Shown here in pieces: positions 35,601 through 48,940 of a DNA stretch of 64,000 nucleotides. Position numbers and translations under genes: made by a program. How positions within the stretch are numbered: the stretch's first letter is position 1; each line of letters starts with the position of its first letter. This stretch comes from Ophthalmolycus amberensis. Taxonomy: Eukaryota; Chordata; Actinopteri; Perciformes; Zoarcidae. The notes below the pieces were generated by a model. That model did no database searches. It saw only the letters and a list, made by a program, of their open reading frames with translations, and was not told where the DNA came from. The stretch covers positions 435,501 through 499,500 of the forward strand of contig JAFEUB010000812.1 in the NCBI GenBank assembly GCA_024529925.1, given 5' to 3'.

Positions 35601-36684
35601 TCTGCTCCACAGATCTCCACCTCCACGAAGGGACAGATGATGCTGCGGCCATTTTTAGGGAGATGACGGGCTCCCAGCACCTGATCCAGAGACAGTGGAA
35701 GAATGTGAAAGGCAGGTATAAGACTGATTCTCACTACTAGTTAATACTTGTACTGCTATGACCAATCTGACCTGTAACTGCATGGTGATTGGCTCCACAT
35801 GTAAGGTGTCCTTGTCGAAGGGGTCGAAGGCATCGTCCCTCATGACATCAGGCTGGAGAACGAAGCCACTGGCCCCTCCCAGCATGAACAAGGCCTGGTT
35901 CAGCTGCATGGGTTTATCTACACACACATTTCATATTTATTCAATACATCTCTTCTGTCTTACAGCAACATGTGACGGATGATTCTATCAGAAGACCGCA
36001 AGGCTGAAGCTGATTATCCTCCTCCCCAAAAAAAGACCTAACCTCACTAAGACCCACTGTGATGGGTACTATTTGTCAACATGGAAATTGTTTTTCTACT
36101 CTGTTAACCATCTATTCTTATACATTAGTCTATTGATCTGCTGTCCCTGGTGGACACTTAATACCAGAGGCTAAATGTGATTATTATGGTTAACTTGCTA
36201 ACCAGGAGATACTTATTTTTAATATCAGAACACAGACAATGTTGTCAGTTATGTGAATAAATGAGTGCTACTTAACTAGCCATTTTTACTGTAATATTGC
36301 TTCTTTCCTATTCTAATATTACTATTCATAAATTTGTATCTGAGATAAGATGATGCAGCCGGTACTTTATGAAAATAAATGTTTGTCTCTTATAAATTCT
36401 ATGTGTACTTGCGTTGACCTCATCTAAAAGTACATACAATATATACTTATACACTGACCTGGGGTCTGGAAATTGAGTGCGACCAGCTGGGAGCCACAGA
36501 GCCACATGGGCAGCGGGTCGTAGTTTGACGAGTCCAGCCTCTGTCCTCTGGGATAAACTCTGGAGAGCTGACGGCGATTGTACTGCAGGAAGCGCTTCCC
36601 TCTGCTGCGTGTCGCAAACTTCTCCGCCTTTGTCTCTGGGAAGGAGGACATGTCCCGGTAACACGCCCTCTCTGTCCTGATCTC
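32677..36684 (-). other. plcg1 exons 26-32: catalytic Y box, C2 and coiled-coil tail
   Basis: Approximate exons: 36462-36684 (SRVYPRGQRLDSSNYDPLP), 35772-35919 (GFVLQPDVMRDDAFDPF), 35566-35680 (C2, GARHLPKNGRSIICPFVEVE), 35303-35463 (FLRFTVYEEDMFSD), 33393-33484 (SVPLKNSYSEELELASLL), 33107-33298 (coiled coil) and 32677-32739 (MEKKRREKLRQQVAAKRS then TAA). The 1.8-kb intron between the fourth and fifth of these holds the trinucleotide repeat. Confidence 0.87.
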
Positions 36685-39600
36685 TAGAAGTAGCAGCAAA
36701 TACAAAAATAACCCGATTTAAACACACAACTTATTATAAAGTGAGGCGAGAGAAGAAGAGAGAGCCGTTTGATCCTTACTGTCCTCGTTGAAGGGGACAG
36801 GTCTGCAGTAGACCACGAGCTCAGACAGCTCCACCGCTATCTTCTTCCTCCTCTCCATTTGCTTCTCCTCCTGCATCTGTCACCATGGAGATAAGCCAAT
36901 ATGAAAAATAATCCCTTTTACATAATGAAAAAGATCTAATAAATGAATCCCAGGATTGATTCTGCATCCTTCGGTGCTACTGACCCGTGCGTCAGCGTTC
37001 TGTGTGGCCTCCCTGATCTTGCCCACCCAGACGGTCACGTCCTCCAGACTGTCGGCTGCCACGTCGAGGGTCTGAACCGGGAGGGAGGACAGCTGCTGGG
37101 AGTGGATGGTGAACACGTAGGGACGCGCGTTCTTCCCATCCTTATGCACCACTGGACACATGGAGGGAGACAGAGCTTTGAGAGAGGGTACTTCTTGAGA
37201 ATTAGAAGCTAACCTCTTGTTTGTTTACGGGACTCACCGACATGACAGGTGGGTACGTCAATGAAGCCCTTCAGGAATGTTCCAAGAGGACTATTCTCTG
37301 TTGACTGAGACATCAGAATAATATTTAAAAAAAAGACATGATTGGAAAAGCGAGCTGATCATTTGACATTCTTGCAGCTCCAGCTAAGAATCCCAACTCA
37401 CCACTTCATCCAGCTCTCTAGTGGGAGAACTGGGAACCTCCTCCACGTAGTTTGCAGGAAACCACAGCTGTTTCTTTCCTCCGTAGTCACCTCGCCACCT
37501 AAGGATACGCCACACGGGTTCATGACGAGCGGCTCTTAATGTAAAGGAGGCACAGGTACAATGAGACTTACTCACCAGCTGCCCTCCTGCTTATCCACAT
37601 TGATGACGAGTGCCTGTTTGGGGAAACAGAGCTCATCTTCCCTCTGAGCTCGATAGTCGTACAGAGCTTTGACCGTACACTGAAACGCAGCATGGAGGGA
37701 CACATCAGTGTGTATGCCACAGTGTAGTTTCAGATACAACCACTTGGGGGTGCACATAGGCTTTGAGTGTTTCTATTTCTCAAAACATCACTTTTCTCAT
37801 TTCACTTCCTTTAACTTACCTGAACGCACAGAAATCTAGAGTAAAATGACGAATGCAGTACTGAAGAAGTTACGCTGTCAGATGAAAATCTATCAGTCCT
37901 TACATGAGACATTACAATACCAATATTTCTATGTCTTTACAGTACATAGTTGGTGCAGATATTCACTATACTTTGTGTACTTTTACTTCTAACGATTATT
38001 TTAAAGAAGTCTAACCCATATTACCTTGCAGGATAATCAAATGTGCTTATTTACTAAATGATAACGTAGATATGTTAATCATTGAATAACTGTTTAAAAA
38101 GATCTCCCTTACCCGTGCTGTGGGCATCTTATTGGCCTCCACATAGAAGTGAGGGCTGCGGACCTCGTATAGAGCCCCGTAGTCGAGCTCCTGAGAAATA
38201 AACAAGTAATGGTCACTCTTGCAGTCATAAAATGACATGCAGTACATGGAAACCCTGGGTGACAGCGGTACTGTAAACCTGCTATGTGTCGGACTCACCG
38301 TGGTGCCCATGCGGTCCAGAGTGTCCTCGTTGATGGGGTACCGGAGCCTCATCTTGCGGTACAGAGGCTGTTTCTCGTAGTAGCTCACAAGGTCGACGAG
38401 GCTCTCGAACTCTGCCGAGCTGCCCAACATGAAGAGACGGCCTTCCTGCTGAATGCGACAGTGTTTGATCTTCCCCTCCGCCCTGCGGAGAGACGGACAA
38501 AGGACAACTTGTCACAAAGTGAACAGATGAGTCCCTGTTGAGTCAGCGTGCGTTGGTTTCCTACCTGAAGGAGATGGCATAGGAGCTGTTTTCGCTGCGT
38601 TTCCGTACCAAGAAAGCTCCGTCTCTGGGAACGCGCATCAGCATGTGTTCAGCCTGAACCCGGGACAGACTGGAGTGGAACCACCTGGAGAACACAACGC
38701 TATCTATTCACTAACCGAGGAACTTTTTCTCCTCCACCTTCACGCACTTTAAAAAGAGAAAGTGCGACATCTCTGCAGACTTCAAATCACTCACTCTCTG
38801 CTCTCGTGTGCGTTGGGCTGAGGTACGGGGCTGCCCAGCCTCATCTCGAACTCGTTGCAGCGCAGAGGCGTGTCTCTGTAGTGGCAGATGAGGCGGTAGA
38901 GGCTGTCAAACACCAGGTTGTCCGTTAGGTAGAAGCGGGTGCAGCCGGACTCCTGCCGTGAATGGATCCTGCAGTGCTGGACACGACCGGAGCGCCTGGA
39001 GAAGGAGGGGGGCGGGAGTTAGCGCGACGATCTCCAGTCTGTCACAAAACTCTGGAAGGCTGGAGACAAGAACTGGGAAAAAAAACTATCAATACTTTTA
39101 GAGTTTTCTCCAATTTCCCCCAAATTGCAGTACAGCTTGTGCTGTGTTTACAAAGCTTTTAATCACATCTTGAGCCCTTTAAGTCAGATGGTGAGGCCAC
39201 GAGACGAGATTCGGAAAACAACATGTACGCAGACAGCTGAGAACATTTGTCAGATATTGTTCTTCATAACATTTAGTCTCTGATTCTTTGTTAAAATAAA
39301 ACAGCAATTGTAACAGATGACTTGTGGTGCATTTGATGCCTTTTTATATTGACATTTACAATATTGATTGTTACGGTATTCATTCCCTAATAGAAATTTA
39401 GTTTACATTTTTTTCAATGCAATAAATAAAAATTGCTCAAATATGTATTTTACTGTTATTTCTATCTATTCACTTAGGATTGATTTTCCAACAACTACAT
39501 TTGAACAAATACTGAGGCTTTTAAATCCCCCCCCCCCCTCTTTATGATGAGCGCTGGGCTGCTGTACTGCTATGATCTCATTTCTCTAATCTCTTTCCTC

Positions 39601-42600
39601 CTCTGACATAAAGTCCAAAGAGAGGCAGCGGAGATGACTTTCAGTGAGATGTCCCGTTGAGTATCACTGACCAGAACGAGAGGGTGTAGTCCCCGACAAA
39701 CGTCTCACTCTCCCGGACCAGGAAGGTGCCGTCTTTGGCCCCGCCCTCGCAGTACTCCTGCAGGAGCTTCTCTGCCACCTGTCGACCGTCACGACCTCCA
39801 CCCAGCTTCCCGTGGAACCAGCGCTCTGCACAGTGCTGCTCGTTGTTGTTACACTCCTGACCAATTACAGGAAAGCGTAATTGAGCGTCACCTTTACCCG
39901 ATTAAATACCTTCTTTTTCCTTATTTGAATCTAATCACCTCCCTACCTCTTTTCCTTCGCCGTCCTCCTCTTCATCAGCTGTCTGGTAGTGAGACGTCTC
40001 CTCTGAGTAGTAAATCTTATTACTGGTCAGGACGAAATAGTGTGGCGTCCACGTCTGTGAATCACACAAAAACACCACTCAGTAACGCCGCACAACAGGG
40101 ACTGTATGCGTGATGCGTCGGAACTCGTGCACACGCACGTGGTCGATGGGGTCTTCCAGGTAAAGGATGCCGTTCTTCAGCGAGTTGCTGATGTCGTTCT
40201 CGGAGTAGCCGGCTGAAGTCACCTCTTCATACAGCGTGCCTTCTACCAGTTTCTTGTGCTGTGACACAGTGATGAAACGTGTTCAACGCGGGAGCATTTG
40301 ACTGCATGCATGCACCATGTGAACATGTTTGTTTTTTGGAGGTCATGGATCTTGCTCGAGGTTGATTTGCGACGTAGGTGCGTGGTGGTCTGCGTACCTT
40401 GATGAGGATCTTCCTGCGGAGCTGGTACGGCGAGGGGAGCTCCTCTGCGTTGCTATCGACCGGCTTGGTGAGCAGCAGATCTCCAAACACCTTCTTAAAG
40501 TGCGTGGCCATGTTCCTCTGCTGGACCACACTGCAGTGGTCCTCGATGGACAGGATCACAGGGTACCTGCACAAACACGACAGCGGGGCGGTGAACCCTT
40601 GCGTTTAATCTCCGGAAGACATCTGCACGTTGTTCCATTGTCACCGATGGAGAAGTAGAAACCCTGTCCAAGCTTACTCTGATGTGACGAAGGCTTGTTC
40701 TTTGATGGTGTGCAGCACATCCACGAACTTGATCTTGGAGGTTAACGTGTGGCCGTGGTAGATGATCGGCAGGTCGTCGGGTCCGTCCCAGCAGTCCACT
40801 GAGATCAGAAAACAGAACATCCGAACAGAGGCGTTTAGCTGTGTGTGCACCTGGACAAGGACCAGACCGAAACAGACTACGATACAACACTGCCATTCCA
40901 TATGTGGCCAGTATTTAAGGAAGTGTTCAATGCATTTGAATGAGCAGCTAAATACCCTAACCCTCACACCACCATATCATTTTGTTGTTAGTTAGAACCA
41001 AATGCTGGTTCTTACGTTCAATGCAGCGGCAGCCCATCCTGAGGCAGCGGGCGTAGGCTTCTAGAGATGATTCACTGGAGAACTGGTCCCCTGTCAGGTA
41101 GCTGAGAGAACGACAACATGGAAACGAGTCTGAAAGAGCAGCGGGACACGTTTGAATAGAATCAAAACATATTTGGCTGCTTCTTCTTGATTGATAAAAG
41201 TGATCAGTTGGTGTTGGATTTTCGACTTATTACTCAATTTGTTTTCAGCATTACATTCAATATAAATCTGACGTGTTTAGTTTAAAGGCGGTAAACATGG
41301 GAAACTGCTCGTCTTCGCAAAAAGAAAAGAAACCCTTAAACTCAAGCAGATGTTCCTAAACGTGGAGTGTATAAATCACCATTATTCCCACGAAGCTCCC
41401 TTAAATACAATAACAAGATCTTCTTCTACAGTATGGGGCCTCCTGAGACGAAGATATAAACTTTTAGGAACATTTGAGTCTCAGATGTCGAGACCTACGT
41501 GTTGTGTGAAGAGGAGATCCAGTACTGAGACAGCGGCCGTTTCATGTCATCGGCAACAACGGGTGAAAGTCGAGGGTCACACACAGAATTCTCTTTGGAG
41601 AACAGGAACGTCAGAAACTGGAAAAGTAAAGTCACGTGATCAGACTGTGAGCCAGGAGGAAATCCCCACAGCGTATACTCCAGCTGGCTCTCTGGTTTCA
41701 CCTCATCAAGTTGCAGCATGGGCTCCGGCTGCGGTCCGCCCCGCATGTACCCCGTGAGGAACTCTCTGACACGACTCAGATCCGACGCCCAGGACTCCTG
41801 AGACGAGCCGGATAAACAAGTGAGCACAGAGCAGTTGTTTTTAAAGAGAGCATTTTCTGAATCTGCTCTGTACCTTCTGGTCCATCTGTAGAAACTTCTG
41901 GAAGTCGTAGAGGGAGATCTGACAGAGCTCCGGTCTGTCAACATTCCTACAAACACAACGGTTTTCAAGATGTCACTCAGCGGGAGTGAAGGTTCAAGAA
42001 AGGTTCAACGAAAATGAGAGAGGAGACACATTCACATAGAAAAGTCTGTCTGGCAGCCAACCTTTCTACTCTACCTATGCCAAATCTAAATTATACCAAG
42101 TTCATTTCACATTACGTTAAACGTTTCACATCCAAAGAGCAAAAAAGAAAAAGAAAAAAAAAAGAACATTAATTAAAAGGGACCATTAAAATGGCAAAAA
42201 CACATGGTTTCACTTAAGACACTGATGAATTAAGTGTGTGGACGGGTAGAAGGACAATAGTGGGGGGACGTGAAGACAAGGGAGTGGACACCGAGGAAGA
42301 GGAGGTGGTGGAGGTGAAGGGACTCACCGCAGTGGGAAGGAGAGCTCCAGCTGCTCAATAATCTGGGAACAAAAGGGAGGAACCAGGTGACGGACAGGTG
42401 AGGGGGAGCCAGGTGAAGCACAAACAGGAAGTGAGCGTGGAGGGGTGTGAGTGCAGAAGTACTCAAATACAGTACTGAGGTTGTGACTTTGATGTACAAC
42501 AACTTTACTTTTCCATCGTGGGAGAAGTCGATCTGATGCTGGATGTTACTGGCTGCGTGTTTCACATTCAGACCGTAAAATGAACATGAAACAAGATCCT

Positions 42601-45600
42601 TAAATATTGCTGTCGTCATCCTGTATCTCCAAAATAAAGAGCAGCAAGTTGTTGCAGCTCAATGCCACAACGTAAGAGTTTTAGAGAATGTTTAGAAGAG
42701 CATGCACTCTTACAGCTGAGCGGAAAAACCCTGTCTCCAATTTTGTGATTGTTTTTCATCATTACTTATTAAAAGAAGGACGATCTTGGTGGTTTTGCGT
42801 GTTTTATAATTTTTGCAACAAATCACGTGTCCTTTAAAGCCACAGCTAACCATTTTGAAACTAGCATAAAGTGTACATGATTTGTAATTATGGAGCTAAA
42901 CCTCGCAATAACACGAGTATATGGTCCATTGTGATACAACTACTTTTAGTAAAGGATTTGAGTACTTCCTCCACGACTGTGGAAGTGCGTACGTGTCCAA
43001 ACACGAAACCGAGACTCACGGTCTTCTGAGCGTCAAACATTAGCGTTCTGTAGAGCTGTGAGAAGTTGGGGTAGGACAAGTCGCTCCTGGCCTCCACCTC
43101 CTTTGTGAACAGGGAGGAGGAGAGTTAGTGTGACACACAAGTCAGAGACATTCAAATGAACCAGACTGATATTGTGCTCTGACCTGCAGCTTGTCTTTGA
43201 GAAAGCGCATGTTGGGGACTCTGTAGTTGACCTGAGGCAGCAGAGCTTTCACTTCCTTCACTGTGATGCTGAAAAGAGAGGGACGCTACGTTAGAAACAT
43301 TAAAGAACCAGGAGATGGCGCTGTATGCTTTAAGGCGATAAGGTCGAGGATTCTACATTTTAAATATTAAAACTTCCATTTTCTTCTGAGCACATTCTTG
43401 TCCGTGTTGGCTCAAGAGATTAGCCGTTTCCACGATGACGAGTGAACCTTGAAGCTTGACTTTTAAGCCAACAGAGAGTCCTTGACATCTGCAGATATGA
43501 TGTAAATCTATGCAACGGCTAATTAAAGGACCTAGTTTGTACCAATTAAAGAGCATATGTACACATACGCTGTTGCAGTGTCTTCTGTGGAGTTGCTGAT
43601 GTCTTTACCTCAACAATCCTATGTCTCTTGGACAAACAGCACATGGATAATCACTTTTACTGATGAACAAAACACATGCGACCATCAGTCATACAATGAG
43701 GAAGAAAACAAGAGGCAGGTAGAAGAAGACTCCAGGTCAGTGCGCTGAGAGGCTCTTTTGGGGTCAACGACCGCAACCACTGCCGGGTCTGATTCCTCTC
43801 TCCGCCCGCTTCCCTCTGTCTAGCTACTGTTACTATTTTCACAGGAGACAGGAAGTTGCCCTCTCCCAGCCCATCGCATCACTTCCTGCTCCTTATCAGG
43901 CAGTGGCAGGCTGTTTGTCCTGGAGCGGCTTCCACCCAAACAGAAGCCGGGATTTATTAATGCGAGCGGGAGAGAAACAGAGAAAGTGTGTGTGTGTGTG
44001 TGTGTGTGTGTCAGAGACATGCGGAGCTTCTGGGTGTGGATGTGCGTGGAGGTTAAGGTCATTGCAGACCCCTGACAGATGTGCGACACGCTCGTTGATG
44101 ACATCTGGATCTGGTTTCACCTCCACGCGCCACCTGCTGTGACAGACCGGCCCATAAGCATCCATCACAGGCTGCTGTGGGAGCTCTGATTGGGTGTTGA
44201 CGTGTTTGTGGCGAGTCACCCACCTGCCCTCGTGGTTCCTGTCCATGGCCTCGAACTGTTTCCTCAGCCACCTATGGAGGGAGGGATGGAGAGAGAAAAC
44301 ACCACACTGAAAGAGCGACTATTACGAGAATCCTGCTGGAAGTAAAAATAGAAGTCACACACGTTCGCTAAAGACAATGAGAGTGATCGCTTACTGATTA
44401 AATGTTGCACTGCGTTGCTGGAGACTGAAATTTAGATACATTTTGCTAATTAATCAGAATACTTATTCTCATTGTGATTGTATTATATTTGATACAATTT
44501 GTAATTACCAAAAAGTGCTAGCAATATGTAACAATATGTCATTGAGCTCAGAGGAGGGCTTATTTCTAGCCAGCAAACGCTGAATTTACAGACTGAAATG
44601 AAGACTGTCGCAAGATCATTTAATCGGGAATAGCTAGCTCAATAAGCCAACGTTAGCTCCATGAACACTCCGGCAGACGTAACAGGTCCGAGGCAAAGAG
44701 TCAGCATCCTCACCAGCTATAGAAGACATGGAAACTAAGAAGCAGCATTGTTCTTGCTGTGTAAAGCTATTTAGTCCCAGTATAGCTAGCATGATAACAC
44801 TGTATGAACGCTTAGCTTACATACATAATACCTGTTTGTATATTTTCAAATCGTTTATTTTCACATTTAATGTTGTAGGATTTGGCATCCTGTATACTAG
44901 AAGGTGACGTAGTCAACGTAGCGTCACCCATTGGTTTGTGATCTACAGTTTTGAAGCCTCGAGTTCGGCGTTTTGGCCATCGCCATCTTGGTTTTTTGCA
45001 ACCAGAAGTAACACGAGAGGGTGGAGCCAAGTACAACAGAACGATGACTAAGACATTTTTAGGGGACCAAAATGTTACAATTAACTTTCAAATATACTTT
45101 TTTTCAGGAGTATACTAAACCATGTGCTTATTTAATATAGACTATTATTGAATTACCAGAAAACACGCTATATCGTGATGTATATCGTTACCAGAATAGG
45201 AAATGACCTATGTATGGATAGAAGATTTGGGCCACAGCCCTGCTTTATGGTCTATTTTACTCTAAATGGGACAATAATTTACAAAGTGAGCATCATGCTG
45301 TATAACACTGGAAACTAGCGATGGAGACCATAAACTCACAATGTTTACTGAGGTAATAAAGTACGGGCATTATCTCACAGACTTCCATACAATCTGACTC
45401 ATGTTTGCAAATCAGAGGAGTGACCCGCTGATGGCCATTAGAAAGAAATGTAAGGCTCTTCCGCGTCACCTTCACTTTTCAGACCCGGAGATCTAGAGCC
45501 AGTGTTTGGTTTGTCCCTTCTGGGCTACTGTAGAACAACAGCATAGCGGAATCCGTGAAGATGACCTGGCCCGTATGAAGAGATAACCTCCGTATTTTAA

Positions 45601-48600
45601 GGCAACTGAAATGCAATCCTTATTTTCAGGTGATAATACACTAAAGAAAACACTTAGTTATATCATATTCCAGTTCTGCCAATAGATCCGTGTAATTGCT
45701 ACACACTGGCCCTTTAAAAGAGTGAAGTCTTCGAGGATGAGGACCAATATATATTTCCGTACACAAGAACTGAGGAGAATTCAAATTCAAATAGAGCAAC
45801 AAGTTGACGATATATAGAGTCTGTATTTGTCAAAGCTGTTGAATCTACAGTTTAAGTCTCATAGACAGACGAAATTAGCCATTTAATTTCCTCTGACCAT
45901 TTCCAAACATATACCGCTCACGTTATGTCGACAGCCACCTTCTGTTCTCCTGCTCGCACCACAGAAGCCATAACTGCCCCCGCACATTCATCTAGAGTAA
46001 ATATTTTCATCCCAAAACAAATATTTGTCCTCTCCTCCGACCGGCACCTCCCTTTCCCGTCCAGGCCGCTACTTCTTTTGATGCAACCAGGCAGCTATCA
46101 CTTAATCACACACACACACAGGGAGGGGTGCTTCACAAACACACAGATTAATAGTTCAGTGATGCAGGTTTATGACTTGCTGATTCATTTCACTCAAAGA
46201 CATTCACTTTCCAATCATAGAAGACGACAATAACCAGCAAATATTCATGTTTGAGTCGCTGCAAATAGGCAATTGTTTTGCTTAAAGAACTTACTTTGAT
46301 CAAAGTTGTTGCCTATTCATTTTCCGTTGATCAACTAATGAAATAAGTTGACAAATTGTTTCAGTACTGGGAGCCCTCTACAAACTTTCAAGCCTACCTG
46401 AGGTCAGTTTTTACTATCAACAGACGACATATTCAATGGAGAATTCCTTTAATTCACGACTACAAGCAGCTGAACACGTGGACACACACCTGTCTGTCTG
46501 CTGCGGTGCGGGAGCTCTCTGAGTGTCCGTCATCAGCCAGTTGAGACCAGTGATCCACATGTTGACCTCCTCTTCACTGAAGGCTGTAAAGACAAAAGAA
46601 ATAGAAAAGTGTAAAGAGTATCTGGCTTTGGTGACTTCCCCAAAGGTTTAGGGAACAAGCAGCTAAATATTTATTTAAAAGCTTATTTAAATGTGAATTC
46701 AAATTGATTGGAACTATGTTTTTTGTAGGTGTGTTCATTACTTTTTATGAATCATAATCAACTCACCAAACACGGGCACATCACTAACGGGTTATACAGA
46801 TTATCTGAACCACTTTATTTAACTACATGTAAAGAACGGGCACCTGAATAATGGTAATAATCTCTCATCACACACACACACACACACACACTAGGACAGC
46901 TTAGGTTTTAATTGATCATGCGACTGCTTGTTTTTATTGACCCATATCCCAAATAAGCGTGACTACAATTTTACTACTGAGAAAAATGATGTCCATAACA
47001 ACAAACATGACACCCAATGGGTAATATTTGTCCTTTAAACGCACTCTTAAAAAGCACGATCTCTGAAGTGACAGTGAATCAAGCAAAGGTACATTGGGAA
47101 TCACTTGTGCACACACATACAGTTCTTTAAGCCCACTGACCGGCCACGCTGAGCGTCCTGAGGCGAAACTCCAGGCCGTAGAGCACGATGAAGCAGTGGG
47201 CGGTGTCAAGTTTACGGGCCTCCTCCGGGTAGCGCTCAAAGTCACGGGAGCCCTTCCCCAACCGCAGCTCCCGGATCTCTCGTATGTCCACTGGAGGAGG
47301 GAGGGAGGGAGGGAGGGAGGGAGGAAGGAAGGAAGGAAGGATAGTGTTGCATAAACACAAATATGCACGCAACCATGAATCAGTTTGGCACGTTGTTCGT
47401 TTCCCTGCCAAACACACAGAGATCTGCTGCCGTGTGTGTGTGTGTGTGTGTGTGTGCTGTGAGCCCACAGAGCCAAAAAACAGACACACAAACATTTCAG
47501 CTGTCGGTGGCAGGATGCTCCCTAAGCCTGAAGAGGTTTTCAGCAGCAGCCAAACAAACAGCCACTTTTTATAGCTTAGCTTTCACGTGAATTAGGAAAA
47601 AGAATCCCTAAACTTCCCTTAAAACCCTGACAGAGTCGCTCACTTTCAGTGGTTTGGCCCCTAAAGGACCAAAGCAAAGCCCAAAAAATGTTGCTGAAGC
47701 TCCTCAGTCAGCTCTTAGATTAATGATTGAGGTTGTTAATGACTAAGTTGTTCTATTTTTACTAAATAAAACAGGATTATTGAGGCTGCTTTTCCCAAGC
47801 CCCAAAGTGTGCTACCATTACAGTCATCTGTTTTTATGAGAAATAAACACAAAGTCCTCTTTAAAATATCTAAACACAAAATGTCCCACAGTTTAAAAAA
47901 GGTACGTCCAGAATCCTCAAAGACTCTTTTGTCCATCTGGATGCTAAATGAGTAACTTTTGGACACGTAGTCGTCACCGACAGCTCTAGAGCCGCTCAAC
48001 GGTCACCAAAATAAAATGGCAGGCCGTAAAAGTGCACCATACAGTAAGTGATAGCCAGGTATTTACTGTACAGAAAGGTAGTGTTACATTAAGATATCTA
48101 GACCACTATTGTGGAGTATTTGGACAGATTATGGGACAATTAAGGCAGGTTTAAATAAGGGAAATTGGTTGGCATTCGTTTAAAGGACGTGTCTCCAGCT
48201 CTAGTTTTGCCTCATCATTTTGGCAACACCACATTTTCTTCTCACTTTAAAAACTCAGCATTCAAAGGGTTAAAAGCTGCACTTGTGGCAGGTTCTATCT
48301 AATCATTTCTACATTTAACGAGGAATGCATACATAACTGAAAGGTGACAGAGCTTCAGCTGCACCAGAAGGGTTAACAGAGTGGACGAGTCGGGCGACTC
48401 TGGACTCTACTCTTGACACTTGCAGCAGTGGACACACCCACAAAGAAAAGCCCGGCTTATTGACATAGCAGATGTCTTGTGCAAACACACACAAACATAC
48501 ACTCATAGATGCTCCGGCATTCACACACCAAACACAGGCCTACTAGAGCACACACACACACACAGCTGAACTGAATGTGACTCTGTGAAGCCTCAGCGCT

Positions 48601-48909
48601 GTTTTATTCCAGCCAAAACAAAACAGGAATATTAACGAGGACAGAGACGTCTCATATCTAAGTGTTCTGCCCAACAGGTGGACGACGGGGGACACAGAGG
48701 ACAGAACAATCAAAGCCTGTTGCTGCTCTTTAGCGGGCCAAAGCCAGCCGTCCTCAGCAGGTTGTGTGTGATCCTGAATCAAAGAGCCGAGAGGAGAAAT
48801 CTGGATCCTATCTGAGCCTCCTCCAGATGACAGAAAGTATGTTTGGCAGCAGATTAAGAAAGAAATCCATTATCTTCGGGTGGAAATGTGTCCATGATTT
48901 AGTGTGTGT

Positions 48910-48940
<31 letters not shown>

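Noticed and set aside
47094..47590. Gly/Arg-rich and Cys/Val-rich frames on the plus strand
   Set aside because: They are antisense to plcg1 exon 2 and the adjoining GGGA and GT repeats.
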